From positions 1,240,001 to 1,304,000 of the forward strand of contig CP073217.1 of NCBI GenBank assembly GCA_020342235.1: a DNA stretch of 64,000 bases, in the 5' to 3' direction. This document shows, piece by piece, positions 37,613 through 47,860 of this stretch. The notes beneath the pieces are model-generated. The model did not search any database, had not been told where the DNA came from, and worked only from the letters and a program-made list of their open reading frames with translations. The position numbers and the translations under genes were made by a program. The first letter of the stretch is position 1; each line of letters starts with the position of its first letter. The stretch comes from Saccharomycopsis phalli. Taxonomy: Eukaryota > Ascomycota > Saccharomycetes > Ascoideales > Saccharomycopsidaceae.

Positions 37613-39025
37613 ATGAGCTTTGGTGAGCCGCTCCGAGTGATCAACTACTTTGTGGGCACTGTGTTTGCAGTGTTGACGTTGTTTATCTATACGTACCCGT
37701 CCTTGAACCCTGCCGGATGCTCGTGGACCGTGACCCGCGAGTTTGAGGATCAAAACTCGGTGGAGTACACGTTGAAAAGTATACCGTACGTGGGCGACTT
37801 GATCAACACATACTATTACCGTCAGTTTGACCATGTCAAGAGCAGTGCTGTCGACGACGTCAAGTTGATGGCCGTCGGCGACCCCCAGATCAACGGGAAT
37901 TGGCCAAACACCCCGTATATCAAGCGTCTCGACAACTTTGGCAACGACTACTACCTCGGGCACATTTACAACGTGATGAAGACTCGCACCAAGCCGACCC
38001 ATGTGGCCGTCATGGGCGACTTGTTCTCGTCGCAGTGGATTGGCGACAGCGAGTTTTTTAACCGGACACGTCGCTACCTCACCCGCTTGTTCCCGCAGCC
38101 AGAGAACCACACCCGGCACGCGTTCGACGTCATTGACAAGCATCAGGACTTGGACTGGAACGCGCATATCCAAAAGACCGTCAACACCCCGTTGGAGGAC
38201 TTCTCCTACGGGTACAATGACGTGTACGACTGGGTCGACCCGCTGGCCAAGAGCTACACCGGTGAACCGTTGTTCATCAACATCACTGGGAACCACGATA
38301 TAGGATACAGCGGCGACGCAACCTGGCAGCACATGACACGGTTCCTCGAGTTGTTTGGCAAGGACAGCTACTGGATCGAGTACGACACCAACACCGACCA
38401 TGCATGGCGTTTGGTGGTGCTCAACGACTTGTTCCTAGAAGGCCCTGCGCTCCAACCAGAGTTCTTGGAGTACACGTGGAACTTCTTGTACAAGTTGCAG
38501 GCCCAGGATTTCCAGGGCTCAACGGTGTTGTTGACCCACATTCCGTTCTACAAGGAAGAAGGCTTGTGCTATGATGGACCTCGGCACGTGTACTACGACG
38601 ACGAGTCGTCCAAACGAGAGCCGTACAAAAACGGCTTGCTCAGAGCCCAGAACCACATTTCAAAAAACGTGTCCCAGGCCGTCTTGGATATTGTGTTCAA
38701 AAACGGCAAGCCTGGCGTCATATTGACCGGCCACGACCACTACGGCTGTCACAGCATCTACAACAAGGACCCAGAGTCCAAGGAGTGGTCTGCGTCCAAG
38801 GAGCGAACCTCGGACCAATACATCCAGGAAATAGTTGTCCGGGCAATCATGGGCGACTTTGAAGGTCACATTGGATTGTTGACAGGCCACTTCAATGAAA
38901 ATGCAAAACACTGGGATTATTCCTACAATTCCTGTCCGTTTGTCGTCCAGCATATATGGTGGGCCACCAAGGTCGTTGGGGTATTGTTCGTGCTTCTCCA
39001 GTCCTACTTGTTTATTACTCGTTAA
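37613..39025 (+). CDS. TED1: ER GPI-glycan phosphoesterase Ted1 (PGAP5-like)
   Basis: A 470-residue type II/polytopic ER protein with an N-terminal membrane anchor (about 10-30) and a hydrophobic C-terminal helix (about 448-468). The lumenal metallophosphoesterase domain has all blocks: MAVGDPQ (87-93), VMGDLFSSQW (about 133-142), ITGNHDIGY (about 223-231), THIPFY and TGHDHYGCH. Ted1 removes ethanolamine phosphate from the second mannose of GPI anchors, allowing p24-dependent export of GPI proteins such as the two encoded in this window. Base composition is GC-richer than flanking intergenic DNA. It is divergent from the reductase gene with a 135-bp promoter. Confidence 0.92.
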   Translation: MSFGEPLRVINYFVGTVFAVLTLFIYTYPSLNPAGCSWTVTREFEDQNSVEYTLKSIPYVGDLINTYYYRQFDHVKSSAVDDVKLMAVGDPQINGNWPNTPYIKRLDNFGNDYYLGHIYNVMKTRTKPTHVAVMGDLFSSQWIGDSEFFNRTRRYLTRLFPQPENHTRHAFDVIDKHQDLDWNAHIQKTVNTPLEDFSYGYNDVYDWVDPLAKSYTGEPLFINITGNHDIGYSGDATWQHMTRFLELFGKDSYWIEYDTNTDHAWRLVVLNDLFLEGPALQPEFLEYTWNFLYKLQAQDFQGSTVLLTHIPFYKEEGLCYDGPRHVYYDDESSKREPYKNGLLRAQNHISKNVSQAVLDIVFKNGKPGVILTGHDHYGCHSIYNKDPESKEWSASKERTSDQYIQEIVVRAIMGDFEGHIGLLTGHFNENAKHWDYSYNSCPFVVQHIWWATKVVGVLFVLLQSYLFITR

Positions 39026-39049
39026 TAACCACTTGGCTATATATATCGT

Positions 39050-42000
39050 TCACGATGAAATCAATATAAAACTAGTAATCTTGTCAAACCGCTCGCTCAA
39101 TAGGTTGATTTCAACAAGCAACAACTCGTTGGCAATATCATTGTAGTCCTCTAATAGCTTCTCAAAACTCTCAAGCGTCAACGTCCAGATCTTCGAGTTA
39201 CTGAGCGCAGAAATCTTCAAATTTCTAGTACTTCTGCTCATGAGCGTGTCACGCTCCACCCCCAAAGACCCAAACGCCGTCTTCGGCACCAACGTTTCAG
39301 ATATCTTCCCTTGGCTGTAGTCGTAGCTAAGCAGAATCAACCCCGATTCAATGATAAAGAAAAACTCCTTGGAATCACTAAAAACACTTTTATTTTGAAC
39401 ATCAGCCGGCGAGACTACCGGCGAGTTGTTCGAACTTATTGAGTAACTCGAACCCTTTGTGAGCACAGACTCGCTCAAGTACGGTATCAAGGGCTTCCAA
39501 AACTCACTTGGCTTGTGTGATATCCCTTTAAATGTAGTCTTGATCAATTTGGCAAGGTTCATCTCAGGGTCGTCTTTCACAGTATGCGAAACAGTTCTAT
39601 TCAAATCTCCACTCTCATTCCGCGTGGCCAACTTGTTATAAAAGCTATTTTCCTCATTGACAGATTTGGTAATAGCCTTGAGGATATTTTTTTGTCTTGG
39701 CGATCCCATTCCACTGTGATTATTGATTAGCGACATTGGATTTAAGTAAGATTCCGTCAAATTATACTTGAAATCATCAGAGTTGGCACGATGGCCATGT
39801 ACGGGAATTGCCAAATTTGTAGGCGTTTGACGTTGCGCTGTGCCGTAATTCAACAATGGATTCCGAACGGATACTGTAGAGTTAACACGGTCTTTTCGTT
39901 GATTGTGTGCATTCCGCAAGTTGTAAATACTAATCAAGTATTCGTTTTCACACCATTCCAAGGCCGAGTTCAAGTCATGGAACAACTGGGTAGGGTTCTC
40001 ATCTTTTGACTCATATACATTGATCAAGCCAACATTGAACAACGACTTATAAATGGCATCATTATTTATCGATGAAATTATCAAGTAACAGTTGTTTCTT
40101 CGGGTGAAATTCTTGATAGATTGAAACCCTTCGGCAGCAGTGTAGTCCACTGAAAAAACCGAATTCAAATCCAACACCACGTAACGAAAGTTGTACTCGT
40201 TGACGTTGTTTTCAAAATGTCTCTTAATTTCCTGTTCAATTTTTCCAATAGTTCCAAAAAAGATGTTCCCTTGCAACTTAAAAATCAAAGTTTGACTGCC
40301 AACATTCTTTAGGAATATATTCGTCAAGTGATTTCTATTGGTGGTCAGTCTGATAAACTCACCTGTCAATATCTTCTTAATTGGGTCTTGGCTGGCATTC
40401 TCCACCACAAAAGAAATGAATGCAATCAAAATACCCAAGATAATCCCATAGACAAAGTCCCACACTCCCATGGTTAAAATAATAATGATAATTGTGCAAT
40501 AGTCAAAGGTAGACAACTTGGAGTAAGAATCAACCAAAGACTCTTTCAACAACTCATACCCGAGTAAAAAGATCAAAGAGCCCACGACACAAACGGGGAT
40601 GAATTTGATCAACGAAGGTCCAATAAACATGACAATAGCCGTGGTTCCAGCTAGTAAGATACCAGCCAATTTTTTCTCCCCAACTCCCGATCTGATGAAT
40701 AACAAGGAATTGGAATAAACTAAATAGTTTTGGATAGATCCAACCATACCTGAAATAAAGTTTGAGTACCCATGAGCGATCAATTCATGATTGACGTCAA
40801 AATCATCCTTTTGTAAGGAAATTGCTAATGCAGGGACATTGATAGGCACATGCAAGATTCCAAAGAAGGTCAACGCAAGCATGGAAGGAATTTCGCCGGC
40901 AATCAAAGACCACCTGACCTTGTTAAACTTAAACAATGTATAAAAGTAGTACCAAGAGTCACTATTGACAGCAGTAGTTACATCTTTAGTAGTTACTCCA
41001 ACTGAAGGCACATCAAATACAAATCCATGATCTCTAGCTGATTGCAAGTCCCAAGATGGAACTATCCAGATGAGAAGGTGTATTAATCCGAATATACCCA
41101 TAAAATATACTGGAAGCAACAACGAGTACGACGCCAATCTTTTTGAACACGTCTGCATTAAAATGAGCACTGCAGTCATCAAAACAGAAGAAAACCACTT
41201 GACAAAGGTGATGCCAGTAAACAAAAACAGTAATGTATCCCACGAATAGGTAAACGTACTTGTCATTCTCGAGGTGACTTCAATGCCAGTGATCATCAAG
41301 AAATAGCCCACTCCTCCAATACAACCGATCAAAATATGCCGAGGAAAGAAGCCAATCAATTGACCCAACTTGAACTTACCTAGAAGAAAAAACGTTAATC
41401 CGGTAAGCAAACATGAAATGCAGTAGCATGTAATTGTTGTAGCAACAATAGCGTCTTTGTTGGCGAATGACAGATCAGTGCCAATGGTATTCATAATATT
41501 AATGGCCATCGAGTGAAAAAAGGGCGTAACTTCAATCATTTCGGAGCCAACCGCAGAGACAAAGGCAGAGCCACCCAAACTAAACACCAACTGGGACACA
41601 ATGCAAGAAATATAGAACATAGACAATCCAGCGGGCCCTAAATCAGCAAACAACGGCTTATTAATGGGGAATATGATCATCCCGTAGGATAATGCGTCAA
41701 GGATGTTCAACAATAGTCCGAGAAAGACACTAGGCATTAAGCTTATACATTCAGAGGCAAGCTCGTTTAAGGAGCCAAATTTCCCAGAGGGCTCCACTGG
41801 ATCTAAAATATAACCACTATGACTTGCGTTGTCCTTGCTGATGTTTAAAAGCTTGTTTGACACTGAGCGATTGATTTTCTTGGTGAAGTTTAAAATGGAG
41901 GATGTCTTGGATGCAGAATGATTATCAGAATTAGAATATTGGTTAGCGTCGTAGTAGTCAGAGCCATTTGCACTATGACCAAGCAACGCGTTGAATGACT

Positions 42001-42361
42001 CCAAGTCTTGTGGTTGGTCTTCGGTGGTAAGCAATTGGGTGTTTTCGGTAGGTTGCTTGTAGTAGTTTGCAGATGTCGTGGGGGCTAATTGAACACTGCT
42101 AACATCATCAGTAAGAATCTCCTCCGAACCATCGCCAACAAATACAGGGAATCCAACTATGTTTTCTTCGATATTTCCGGCTTCAAAGTCTATCGAGGAT
42201 AGCTCTGCAGTCTTGGTGTGAATTTGTAGCTCATTATTTATGAGTTGTATGTCCCTCGAAGGTTCCGAGGACCCAACACTCTCAGCCAAGCCCTTTCCAC
42301 TACCTAAAACCCTAGAGGACCTCCGAAACCTACTTTCGTTTTTAAGCGAATTACTCAACAT
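39050..42361 (-). CDS. VSB1: Vsb1-like vacuolar SulP transporter with STAS and cNMP domains
   Basis: A 1103-residue protein like S. cerevisiae YGR125W/Vsb1. A long, acidic, disordered N-terminus (about 1-190) precedes a SulP/SLC26 membrane core of roughly 10-12 helices (about 210-640). A STAS domain follows (about 670-800; IFFGTIGKIEQEI and YVVLDLNSVFSVDYTAAEG). The C-terminus holds a cyclic-nucleotide-binding-like fold (about 940-1080; FFFIIESGLILLSYDYSQG). Vsb1 is required for storing basic amino acids, arginine especially, in the vacuole; transport of sulfate is not implied. It stands near the TANGO2 and UTP8 genes, as in S. cerevisiae. Confidence 0.9.
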   Translation of the reverse strand: MLSNSLKNESRFRRSSRVLGSGKGLAESVGSSEPSRDIQLINNELQIHTKTAELSSIDFEAGNIEENIVGFPVFVGDGSEEILTDDVSSVQLAPTTSANYYKQPTENTQLLTTEDQPQDLESFNALLGHSANGSDYYDANQYSNSDNHSASKTSSILNFTKKINRSVSNKLLNISKDNASHSGYILDPVEPSGKFGSLNELASECISLMPSVFLGLLLNILDALSYGMIIFPINKPLFADLGPAGLSMFYISCIVSQLVFSLGGSAFVSAVGSEMIEVTPFFHSMAINIMNTIGTDLSFANKDAIVATTITCYCISCLLTGLTFFLLGKFKLGQLIGFFPRHILIGCIGGVGYFLMITGIEVTSRMTSTFTYSWDTLLFLFTGITFVKWFSSVLMTAVLILMQTCSKRLASYSLLLPVYFMGIFGLIHLLIWIVPSWDLQSARDHGFVFDVPSVGVTTKDVTTAVNSDSWYYFYTLFKFNKVRWSLIAGEIPSMLALTFFGILHVPINVPALAISLQKDDFDVNHELIAHGYSNFISGMVGSIQNYLVYSNSLLFIRSGVGEKKLAGILLAGTTAIVMFIGPSLIKFIPVCVVGSLIFLLGYELLKESLVDSYSKLSTFDYCTIIIIILTMGVWDFVYGIILGILIAFISFVVENASQDPIKKILTGEFIRLTTNRNHLTNIFLKNVGSQTLIFKLQGNIFFGTIGKIEQEIKRHFENNVNEYNFRYVVLDLNSVFSVDYTAAEGFQSIKNFTRRNNCYLIISSINNDAIYKSLFNVGLINVYESKDENPTQLFHDLNSALEWCENEYLISIYNLRNAHNQRKDRVNSTVSVRNPLLNYGTAQRQTPTNLAIPVHGHRANSDDFKYNLTESYLNPMSLINNHSGMGSPRQKNILKAITKSVNEENSFYNKLATRNESGDLNRTVSHTVKDDPEMNLAKLIKTTFKGISHKPSEFWKPLIPYLSESVLTKGSSYSISSNNSPVVSPADVQNKSVFSDSKEFFFIIESGLILLSYDYSQGKISETLVPKTAFGSLGVERDTLMSRSTRNLKISALSNSKIWTLTLESFEKLLEDYNDIANELLLVEINLLSERFDKITSFILISS

Positions 42362-42475
42362 GTTTTCCAGCTAATGGTATTTTCAGCTGGTTTTGGCTGG
42401 TACATGAGGGAGTGATCACCCGGCGCGCGATAAGAAACCTTAAAAAATTGCATTAGAACCAAACTCGATGCTCTT

Positions 42476-43336
42476 ATGTCTCCGGTGTTAATAGACCTCA
42501 ATATCCCGTGGCCTACCACAGATTTCCAAGGTGATATCAGTGCCGTTGAAGTGAAACGATTGAAGAGCATCCTATGTGTGGCCATTGAATTAAAATATAG
42601 CCATGTTGCATTGAATCTCCAGTTGGATCCTAATGTTAAAGTGACAAAGAAGGTAGCCAACCCAATAAGTCTCGGATTATTTCTGGAATTTGAAGGAAAG
42701 CTTAAAATTTATACAAGAATCACAATCACAATTAACGAGCCTTCCGAGTTTCAAGGCTTACGGTACTTTAACGAAATATTTGACATTATCGCCATACAGC
42801 CCAACAATGACAAGGCCCTAACCATGGCCCTCACCAACTTGGAGCCTGACATAATAACCTTCAACTATGATTCGTTTTTGCGATTCTGGCTTAGAAACAA
42901 AGCGGTGCATAGCGGGATTGCCAAAGGATTGAAGTTTGAGATTATATATAAGAACCTATTCGACCCTTCCTCTAGACTAGATTTCTTCTCTGTGGCTAAA
43001 CATATTATAAGAGCTTCCATGTCGGTTGGCCTACTAATTTCTAGCGGGGCCACCAGCCCGCTTCATTTGAAGTCCAGATTCGACATTATCAATTTATTGA
43101 AACTTTTAAATGTTCGCCAGAACCACATCCCAGCTATACTAAACACAGCTCCAGTCCAAGTTCTTCTGAGTGGACGTCTTAGAACGTTCAGCTACAAGCA
43201 GGCAGTGTCCATCACAAAAGATATTTTTGAGTCCGAGGGAAGCGATCCAAATAAAAGAAAACATGTTAGCCATTTCAAAAGGAAGGCCGACTCGGAAGAT
43301 CCCGAACAGAAAATATTAAAAAAGTTGTCAAACTAA
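42476..43336 (+). CDS. RPP1: RNase P/MRP subunit Rpp1 (p30)
   Basis: A 286-residue protein starting VLIDLNIPWP, the family's N-terminal strand (VDLNVPWP in S. cerevisiae Rpp1). Other shared blocks are LKIYTRITITINEPS, FDIIAIQPNNDKALTMA, DIITFNYDS and a GLLISSGATSPLHL segment (about 183-196). The fold is a PHP-like TIM barrel. Rpp1 is an essential subunit of RNase P and RNase MRP, used for tRNA 5' processing and pre-rRNA cleavage. The Lys/Arg-rich C-terminus is probably a nuclear signal. Confidence 0.93.
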   Translation: MSPVLIDLNIPWPTTDFQGDISAVEVKRLKSILCVAIELKYSHVALNLQLDPNVKVTKKVANPISLGLFLEFEGKLKIYTRITITINEPSEFQGLRYFNEIFDIIAIQPNNDKALTMALTNLEPDIITFNYDSFLRFWLRNKAVHSGIAKGLKFEIIYKNLFDPSSRLDFFSVAKHIIRASMSVGLLISSGATSPLHLKSRFDIINLLKLLNVRQNHIPAILNTAPVQVLLSGRLRTFSYKQAVSITKDIFESEGSDPNKRKHVSHFKRKADSEDPEQKILKKLSN

Positions 43337-43740
43337 GTAAACATAGAAGCAGATTAAATATCATGGCACGTCGGTGCAATATTTTATTTTGGAATATATC
43401 AATAGTACCAAAGACTTTAAGCAACGTCTTCAAATTGGAGGAGTTATGTTGTACTTTGTATATCTTATTACATACGCTGTGGGCCTTTAATTTGGTCCTG
43501 CACAACATAGTGATGCTGATAGCCTAAATGTTGATGAATTCAATTTAATTGACCTAATTTTTAAATTATCGTAAATCAAATTATGATTCTTCGCTCGCGA
43601 GTCTCATACATCCAGCTTCAATGACCCCATTGATTGGTATATGCAGATTCAAATTTTCATACCAAAAATTTTCCTTCTATAATCTCTGAAAAAGCTTCTT
43701 TGATTCACTTAGCGATCCATCTTGAATCTCAAGCTTTAAA
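43337..43740. other. Intergenic, UTP8 promoter region
   Basis: 404 bp between two genes on the same strand. No RNA or protein gene is supported. AT-rich with a short run of GATGAATTC-like words; UTP8 promoter by position. Confidence 0.5.
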
Positions 43741-45870
43741 ATGCTGTCATTAGCAGATTTATTTCCAATTGTTCGGTTGCCTAGAATTTCAGATATTGAT
43801 ATTCGCAACCGATGTGTCATTGCTTTGAACAACGAGGGAAGTCAGGATAAGTACCTACACTTGGCGATATCGTCTTCGATCATCTCCACATATGTTCTCG
43901 TTCCTTCCCCAAAGTTAGTATGGTCGCACTCATTATCTCCTTCAATGATTGTAGACAGCTTGGCGGTTTATGAGCATCAGGATACTGCGAGATTTGCAAT
44001 CGGGTTGCACAACTCCACTACCAAAAAAAACTATTTGAAATTAATAATAAACAATTATTCTGCAGATAAGGTCGAAATTGCCGATGTTGAAACTTCCAGC
44101 AAGATCACAGGCATAAAGTTCTCCAAGAATGGTGAGTATATCTATGCAGTTTTGGAAGATGGAGAAGTTACATCCTTCAAATTTTCAATGGATGTCAGCA
44201 ACTATCAAACTGGATTGAATAGTATCAAACCGAGTGAGACAGAGATCTTATACAAGCAATTCATTCAAACTTTTGAGAACAACAAGTTACTTAATAATGA
44301 CGGCTTCTTATTGGCAATTAGAAAAGGGAAAAAGACAGTGATAACCAGCCTAATCATGCTCAACAATGGCGAGCTTACGGAAATTTCTAGTAACAAACTA
44401 TCGACTGCTGTTGGTAAAAATGCTTTATTCACCTATAATTCAGGGATATTATACCAGTTATCAGCCACCAACCAGACTTTGCAACTCTTGTCTTTGGTGA
44501 ACAACAGAGTACTCAAAGAGGTGGACATCAGTCCCTTGTTCGATATGAAGGCCAGTTCGCAGGATGTTGACTTGATCTCTCCTGCAGACAACAGGGTAGT
44601 ATTGAATGTGTTTGATAATCTTTACTTGATCAATACCAAGTTTGAGACTGTTCTAAATAAATTCAAATTGCAGAGTGAAGACAATAAAAAGAGCTGCATA
44701 TTGTTGAACTGTGGTCCGGTGAAAAACGCAACCAGTTCATTAAATTTACTCAGTTTGAATAGTCAAGACAACAATTACAGTCTAAACAATATGGCCATAG
44801 ACCTTGGTAACAACACATTGATTGAGTCCTTGGGAAAGGGAATTAACACATATGGTAAGCGTGAAAAAGGAGACTTGGTTGTAAAAAACTTAGTTGATGT
44901 GGATTTCGGCACAAGCATAGACAAGAATGAAGCGAGTGCGGTTAAAAACTGGTTGACTAAATTGACTGGTGCAAAGAAAGACAAAGATTTTGATTTGATT
45001 TTCATTAATTTCATCAAGTCTAAAGAATATAAACCAGAAGACATTCAGAGGTTGTACAAGGCTAGCCAAGATGACGTTTCCAAGTTTGTGTTTGGGAAAA
45101 GCGATTATAAATTATCCAGCAACTTATACACTGAGATCATGAAGTTGATATTCAATGATGATCAATCTTTTAAGAGCAAGAAATTCATTCCTAAGCTTAG
45201 TTTGGTTTATTTGTTGAATAGCCACCTTTTGCCGGTGAGCTATAGTTTGAACTTTTTGTTATCGAGATTTCAGTCATATGACATAATCTTCAAGTCATTA
45301 GTAAATAATCAAACCTCAGAATTCGACTGCCAGGACTTGTTATTGGCATTATCAAAATGTGAAGATGAAACAATGTTCAGCAAGTTAGTCCAATTGATTG
45401 TCAAGACAAAATCAGATGCCCAAGTTACCAGCGCTATAAAAGTATTATTGAATGGATCGGATGAGTATCAAGAATTCAGCGACAACTTTGAGAACTTGAT
45501 TTTCAAAATAATATCAGTTAGCCAGGGGGTCAAATTACTCCGTATATTAATCGATGGTATAGGTATCCTAAATTTCAAATTCAACAGCAGTGAGCAGACA
45601 TTGAATAAGCTTAACAAGTTTGCAGATCAAAAAATTGCAGAGATTATAAAATTTGAGCCTATTGAAAGTTTATTGGATGATGTTATCGATAATAGTAAAC
45701 CAAGCACTTCAAGCGACGAAATCATTCGCAATAACACTGAACCGCATATCATTGCAATTAAGAATAATAAAATTGATAACAAAATCAGTGCGATTGTCGG
45801 GACAACTAGCAATGATAGCCAAAATAAGACTCCTATATATTCTTTAGAAAAATTAGTTAACTTGTACTAA
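43741..45870 (+). CDS. UTP8: t-UTP/U3 snoRNP subunit Utp8
   Basis: A 709-residue protein (713 in S. cerevisiae). The N-terminal half fits a beta-propeller-like domain (IISTYVLVPSPKLVWSHSLSPS near residues 48-69 matches Utp8 closely). The C-terminal half is helical. Utp8 belongs to the t-UTP/UtpA complex that binds the 5' end of nascent 35S pre-rRNA and links transcription with small-subunit assembly; it also takes part in tRNA export. The protein has no invariant short motif, so the call rests on overall pattern, length and on its position next to VSB1 and the TANGO2 homologue, as in S. cerevisiae (YGR128C). Confidence 0.82.
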   Translation: MLSLADLFPIVRLPRISDIDIRNRCVIALNNEGSQDKYLHLAISSSIISTYVLVPSPKLVWSHSLSPSMIVDSLAVYEHQDTARFAIGLHNSTTKKNYLKLIINNYSADKVEIADVETSSKITGIKFSKNGEYIYAVLEDGEVTSFKFSMDVSNYQTGLNSIKPSETEILYKQFIQTFENNKLLNNDGFLLAIRKGKKTVITSLIMLNNGELTEISSNKLSTAVGKNALFTYNSGILYQLSATNQTLQLLSLVNNRVLKEVDISPLFDMKASSQDVDLISPADNRVVLNVFDNLYLINTKFETVLNKFKLQSEDNKKSCILLNCGPVKNATSSLNLLSLNSQDNNYSLNNMAIDLGNNTLIESLGKGINTYGKREKGDLVVKNLVDVDFGTSIDKNEASAVKNWLTKLTGAKKDKDFDLIFINFIKSKEYKPEDIQRLYKASQDDVSKFVFGKSDYKLSSNLYTEIMKLIFNDDQSFKSKKFIPKLSLVYLLNSHLLPVSYSLNFLLSRFQSYDIIFKSLVNNQTSEFDCQDLLLALSKCEDETMFSKLVQLIVKTKSDAQVTSAIKVLLNGSDEYQEFSDNFENLIFKIISVSQGVKLLRILIDGIGILNFKFNSSEQTLNKLNKFADQKIAEIIKFEPIESLLDDVIDNSKPSTSSDEIIRNNTEPHIIAIKNNKIDNKISAIVGTTSNDSQNKTPIYSLEKLVNLY

Positions 45871-45927
45871 ATAAATGATTAGCAAGGCACCTCTGTACAT
45901 TGGCCACAGGCGAATTAATAGTGGTCA

Positions 45928-46965
45928 CTATTTAGTATCATCAGCATAATGCGTATCCAGCTTAGGAGAGGTGGATTCACCGGCGGCATCTTCATATATG
46001 TTAAAAGTAAATGTAGTATCAAAAGGCTCCTCTTCCACCTGGTCTTTTGTGTGCAATGTCCTCTCTATATATTTTAGGGTACCATCTTTCCTTAAGAGTA
46101 TAACGGTTTGAGTTCTCGTTCCATAGTAGTTTCCCACCAAATTGCTGTGTTTGTAGTCAGGATCATCAAAGTACTTTGTTCGGAGAGGAGGAATGAAGAT
46201 TGAGGATCTCATCTCTTTGTATATTTTCTCCAAAACCATTAATTCAGATGGTGACTTGGCGTTGTTTATGTTTTCAGGTATGACATGTTTAATACTGTTG
46301 TATGACAATAATTTGAACAATTCCTTTATGAGTTTTTGCTCAGACCAGTTTTCACAAGTGGAGTTCATGACTAGGTTGTTCAATAAGTTCTCGCCAATCA
46401 ATACTTTTGGCCAAGGGTCTAGGAAAAGTGAATTGGATAAGCCAATGTAGCACTTGTGTTCTCTTAGCATGGACATGTCTTGGGTTTCATTCCTCACTAC
46501 TTCTTTGCCATTTGAAGGAAGGAATATCTCGGAGGTTGCTCCGCGGTTGGACACGATGCGCAAAGGATTGATTTTGCCGTTTGTGATTTTCAAGTCGCCA
46601 AACAAGAAGCTGAATCCCCCTACGGAATCGAGATCCAGGGAATGGTGCTCAAGCAACTCGGACTCAAACTGCTTGGGATCAAGTTTGGAGATCAAGAATT
46701 CTTTTACCATCGAGCCTCTAGAGAGCTTCAAGTTGTTCTTTGCGTCGTCTGTCTTGTTCTCTTGGTAATTCACCAAGACGCCGATCCGTCCTTTCTTGCT
46801 GACACCGATCCAGCTTCCGTGGGACGATTTCGCCAAGTCAAACGGCGAGATGATATTGTCATGCAATTGTGCCATGGATGTGGGCCTCTTGAAGTACTCG
46901 TCTCTATTAGAGATTAAGATAAAGGGAAATTCCTCATGTGCTGAAGTGGTTAATAGGATGCACAT
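45928..46965 (-). CDS. TANGO2/YGR127W homologue (NRDE protein)
   Basis: A 345-residue protein with the diagnostic start MCILLTT and SNRDEYFKRPT (about 19-29), the NRDE motif of the TANGO2 family. GSWIGVSKKGRIGVLVNYQ at about 51-69 is the second conserved block, and GNYYGTRTQTVILL near residue 279 the third. Cys2 could be an N-terminal nucleophile after methionine removal, as in NTN hydrolases, but this is inference. TANGO2 proteins are implicated in Golgi organisation, acyl-CoA and heme handling in mitochondria; the reaction is not settled. Convergent with UTP8. Confidence 0.92.
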   Translation of the reverse strand: MCILLTTSAHEEFPFILISNRDEYFKRPTSMAQLHDNIISPFDLAKSSHGSWIGVSKKGRIGVLVNYQENKTDDAKNNLKLSRGSMVKEFLISKLDPKQFESELLEHHSLDLDSVGGFSFLFGDLKITNGKINPLRIVSNRGATSEIFLPSNGKEVVRNETQDMSMLREHKCYIGLSNSLFLDPWPKVLIGENLLNNLVMNSTCENWSEQKLIKELFKLLSYNSIKHVIPENINNAKSPSELMVLEKIYKEMRSSIFIPPLRTKYFDDPDYKHSNLVGNYYGTRTQTVILLRKDGTLKYIERTLHTKDQVEEEPFDTTFTFNIYEDAAGESTSPKLDTHYADDTK

Positions 46966-47305
46966 ATTTTCATGTATATAATAAAATACAGTGGGTATGA
47001 CTAGGTGATGCTATGCTGAGGTGAGGGTAATCGCTTAGTATTAACAATACTAAATCGGCATGGTATGATCTGAATGAGACAGGGCACCTATCGTAAATAA
47101 CGTATGCGAGTGACCACGCAGAATATCAATTAATTGGTGGGATGATGGAAACTTATATTGTAAGAATTAAATGACTGTTTTCTACGCCTGGAGTCAATCA
47201 GCGTGGCAAAAGTGGGTACGAAGTCAATAATAAAGTGTTCATTACTCTACTCCAAAGCCCAGGAGTAATCTATACTATACAAATCCGTGTCTCATTTATG
47301 CATCG
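46966..47305. other. Intergenic between TANGO2 homologue and orphan gene
   Basis: 340 bp, no gene seen. It should contain the promoter of the TANGO2 homologue on its left side. Confidence 0.45.
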
Positions 47306-47860
47306 TTAATGTAACATTGAGGAAGGCACAATGTCAATATTGGTGTCAATCACTATTCTAATATTATAGTCTGTGTTCGTGCTCGTGGTGGTTTTGTCGG
47401 TGACTCCAGAGTGATTGGAAATTGCTCTTGCCAAATCGTTTGACATTGTCACCAACTGAGGATCGCCTGTCTGACTCGGTGCACCGATACCTCGAGTGGT
47501 TTCCAAGTTGTTGTTTGTGACTCTATAAGTCGGTATTGGGGCGTATAATCCCTCAGTGATATCTGCACGGGTCACGACTCTGTTTGGACCCTGTGGGTTG
47601 ATTCGTTCCTTCATGAGCAGATGGCCTCGGCCCACTCTGGTTGTGACTTCATTTTTCATACTGCTGATGATTTCCACGCCTGCAATTGTCATTCGCTTAG
47701 ACCGCTTCATTTCCTTGGTGATGCCGTCATTGATATTCTGCTGGATATTTTTGAGGTTGTCCGAGGTCATACAACGCATAATATTCAGTATACCCAGTTG
47801 ATGCTCATCATCATTGGCAGAAGACTTGTGTTTGAATGGAGCCACAAAGATTCGAAACAT
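47306..47860 (-). CDS. Hypothetical protein, orphan
   Basis: A 184-residue frame starting at an ATG with AT-rich, TATA-like sequence about 40 bp upstream (TTTAATATAAAG read on the minus strand). The protein has no signal peptide or membrane segment. The N-terminal half is basic (MKRSKRMT; MLLMKER-like patches) with predicted helix. The C-terminal half is Thr/Asn-rich and probably extended or disordered. I recognise no family. Length and a normal composition argue for a real gene; the lack of relatives argues for caution. Its position between the TANGO2 homologue and FUM1 gives no functional hint. Confidence 0.5.
   Translation of the reverse strand: MFRIFVAPFKHKSSANDDEHQLGILNIMRCMTSDNLKNIQQNINDGITKEMKRSKRMTIAGVEIISSMKNEVTTRVGRGHLLMKERINPQGPNRVVTRADITEGLYAPIPTYRVTNNNLETTRGIGAPSQTGDPQLVTMSNDLARAISNHSGVTDKTTTSTNTDYNIRIVIDTNIDIVPSSMLH

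Noticed and set aside
37478-38401. Frame of the ketopantoate-reductase-like gene stays open for another 308 codons upstream.
   Set aside because: This part is antisense to TED1, has Val/Asp/His-rich composition typical of a mirror frame of GC-rich coding DNA, and does not resemble the family; the Rossmann start MSQLSKVLLIG is at 37477.
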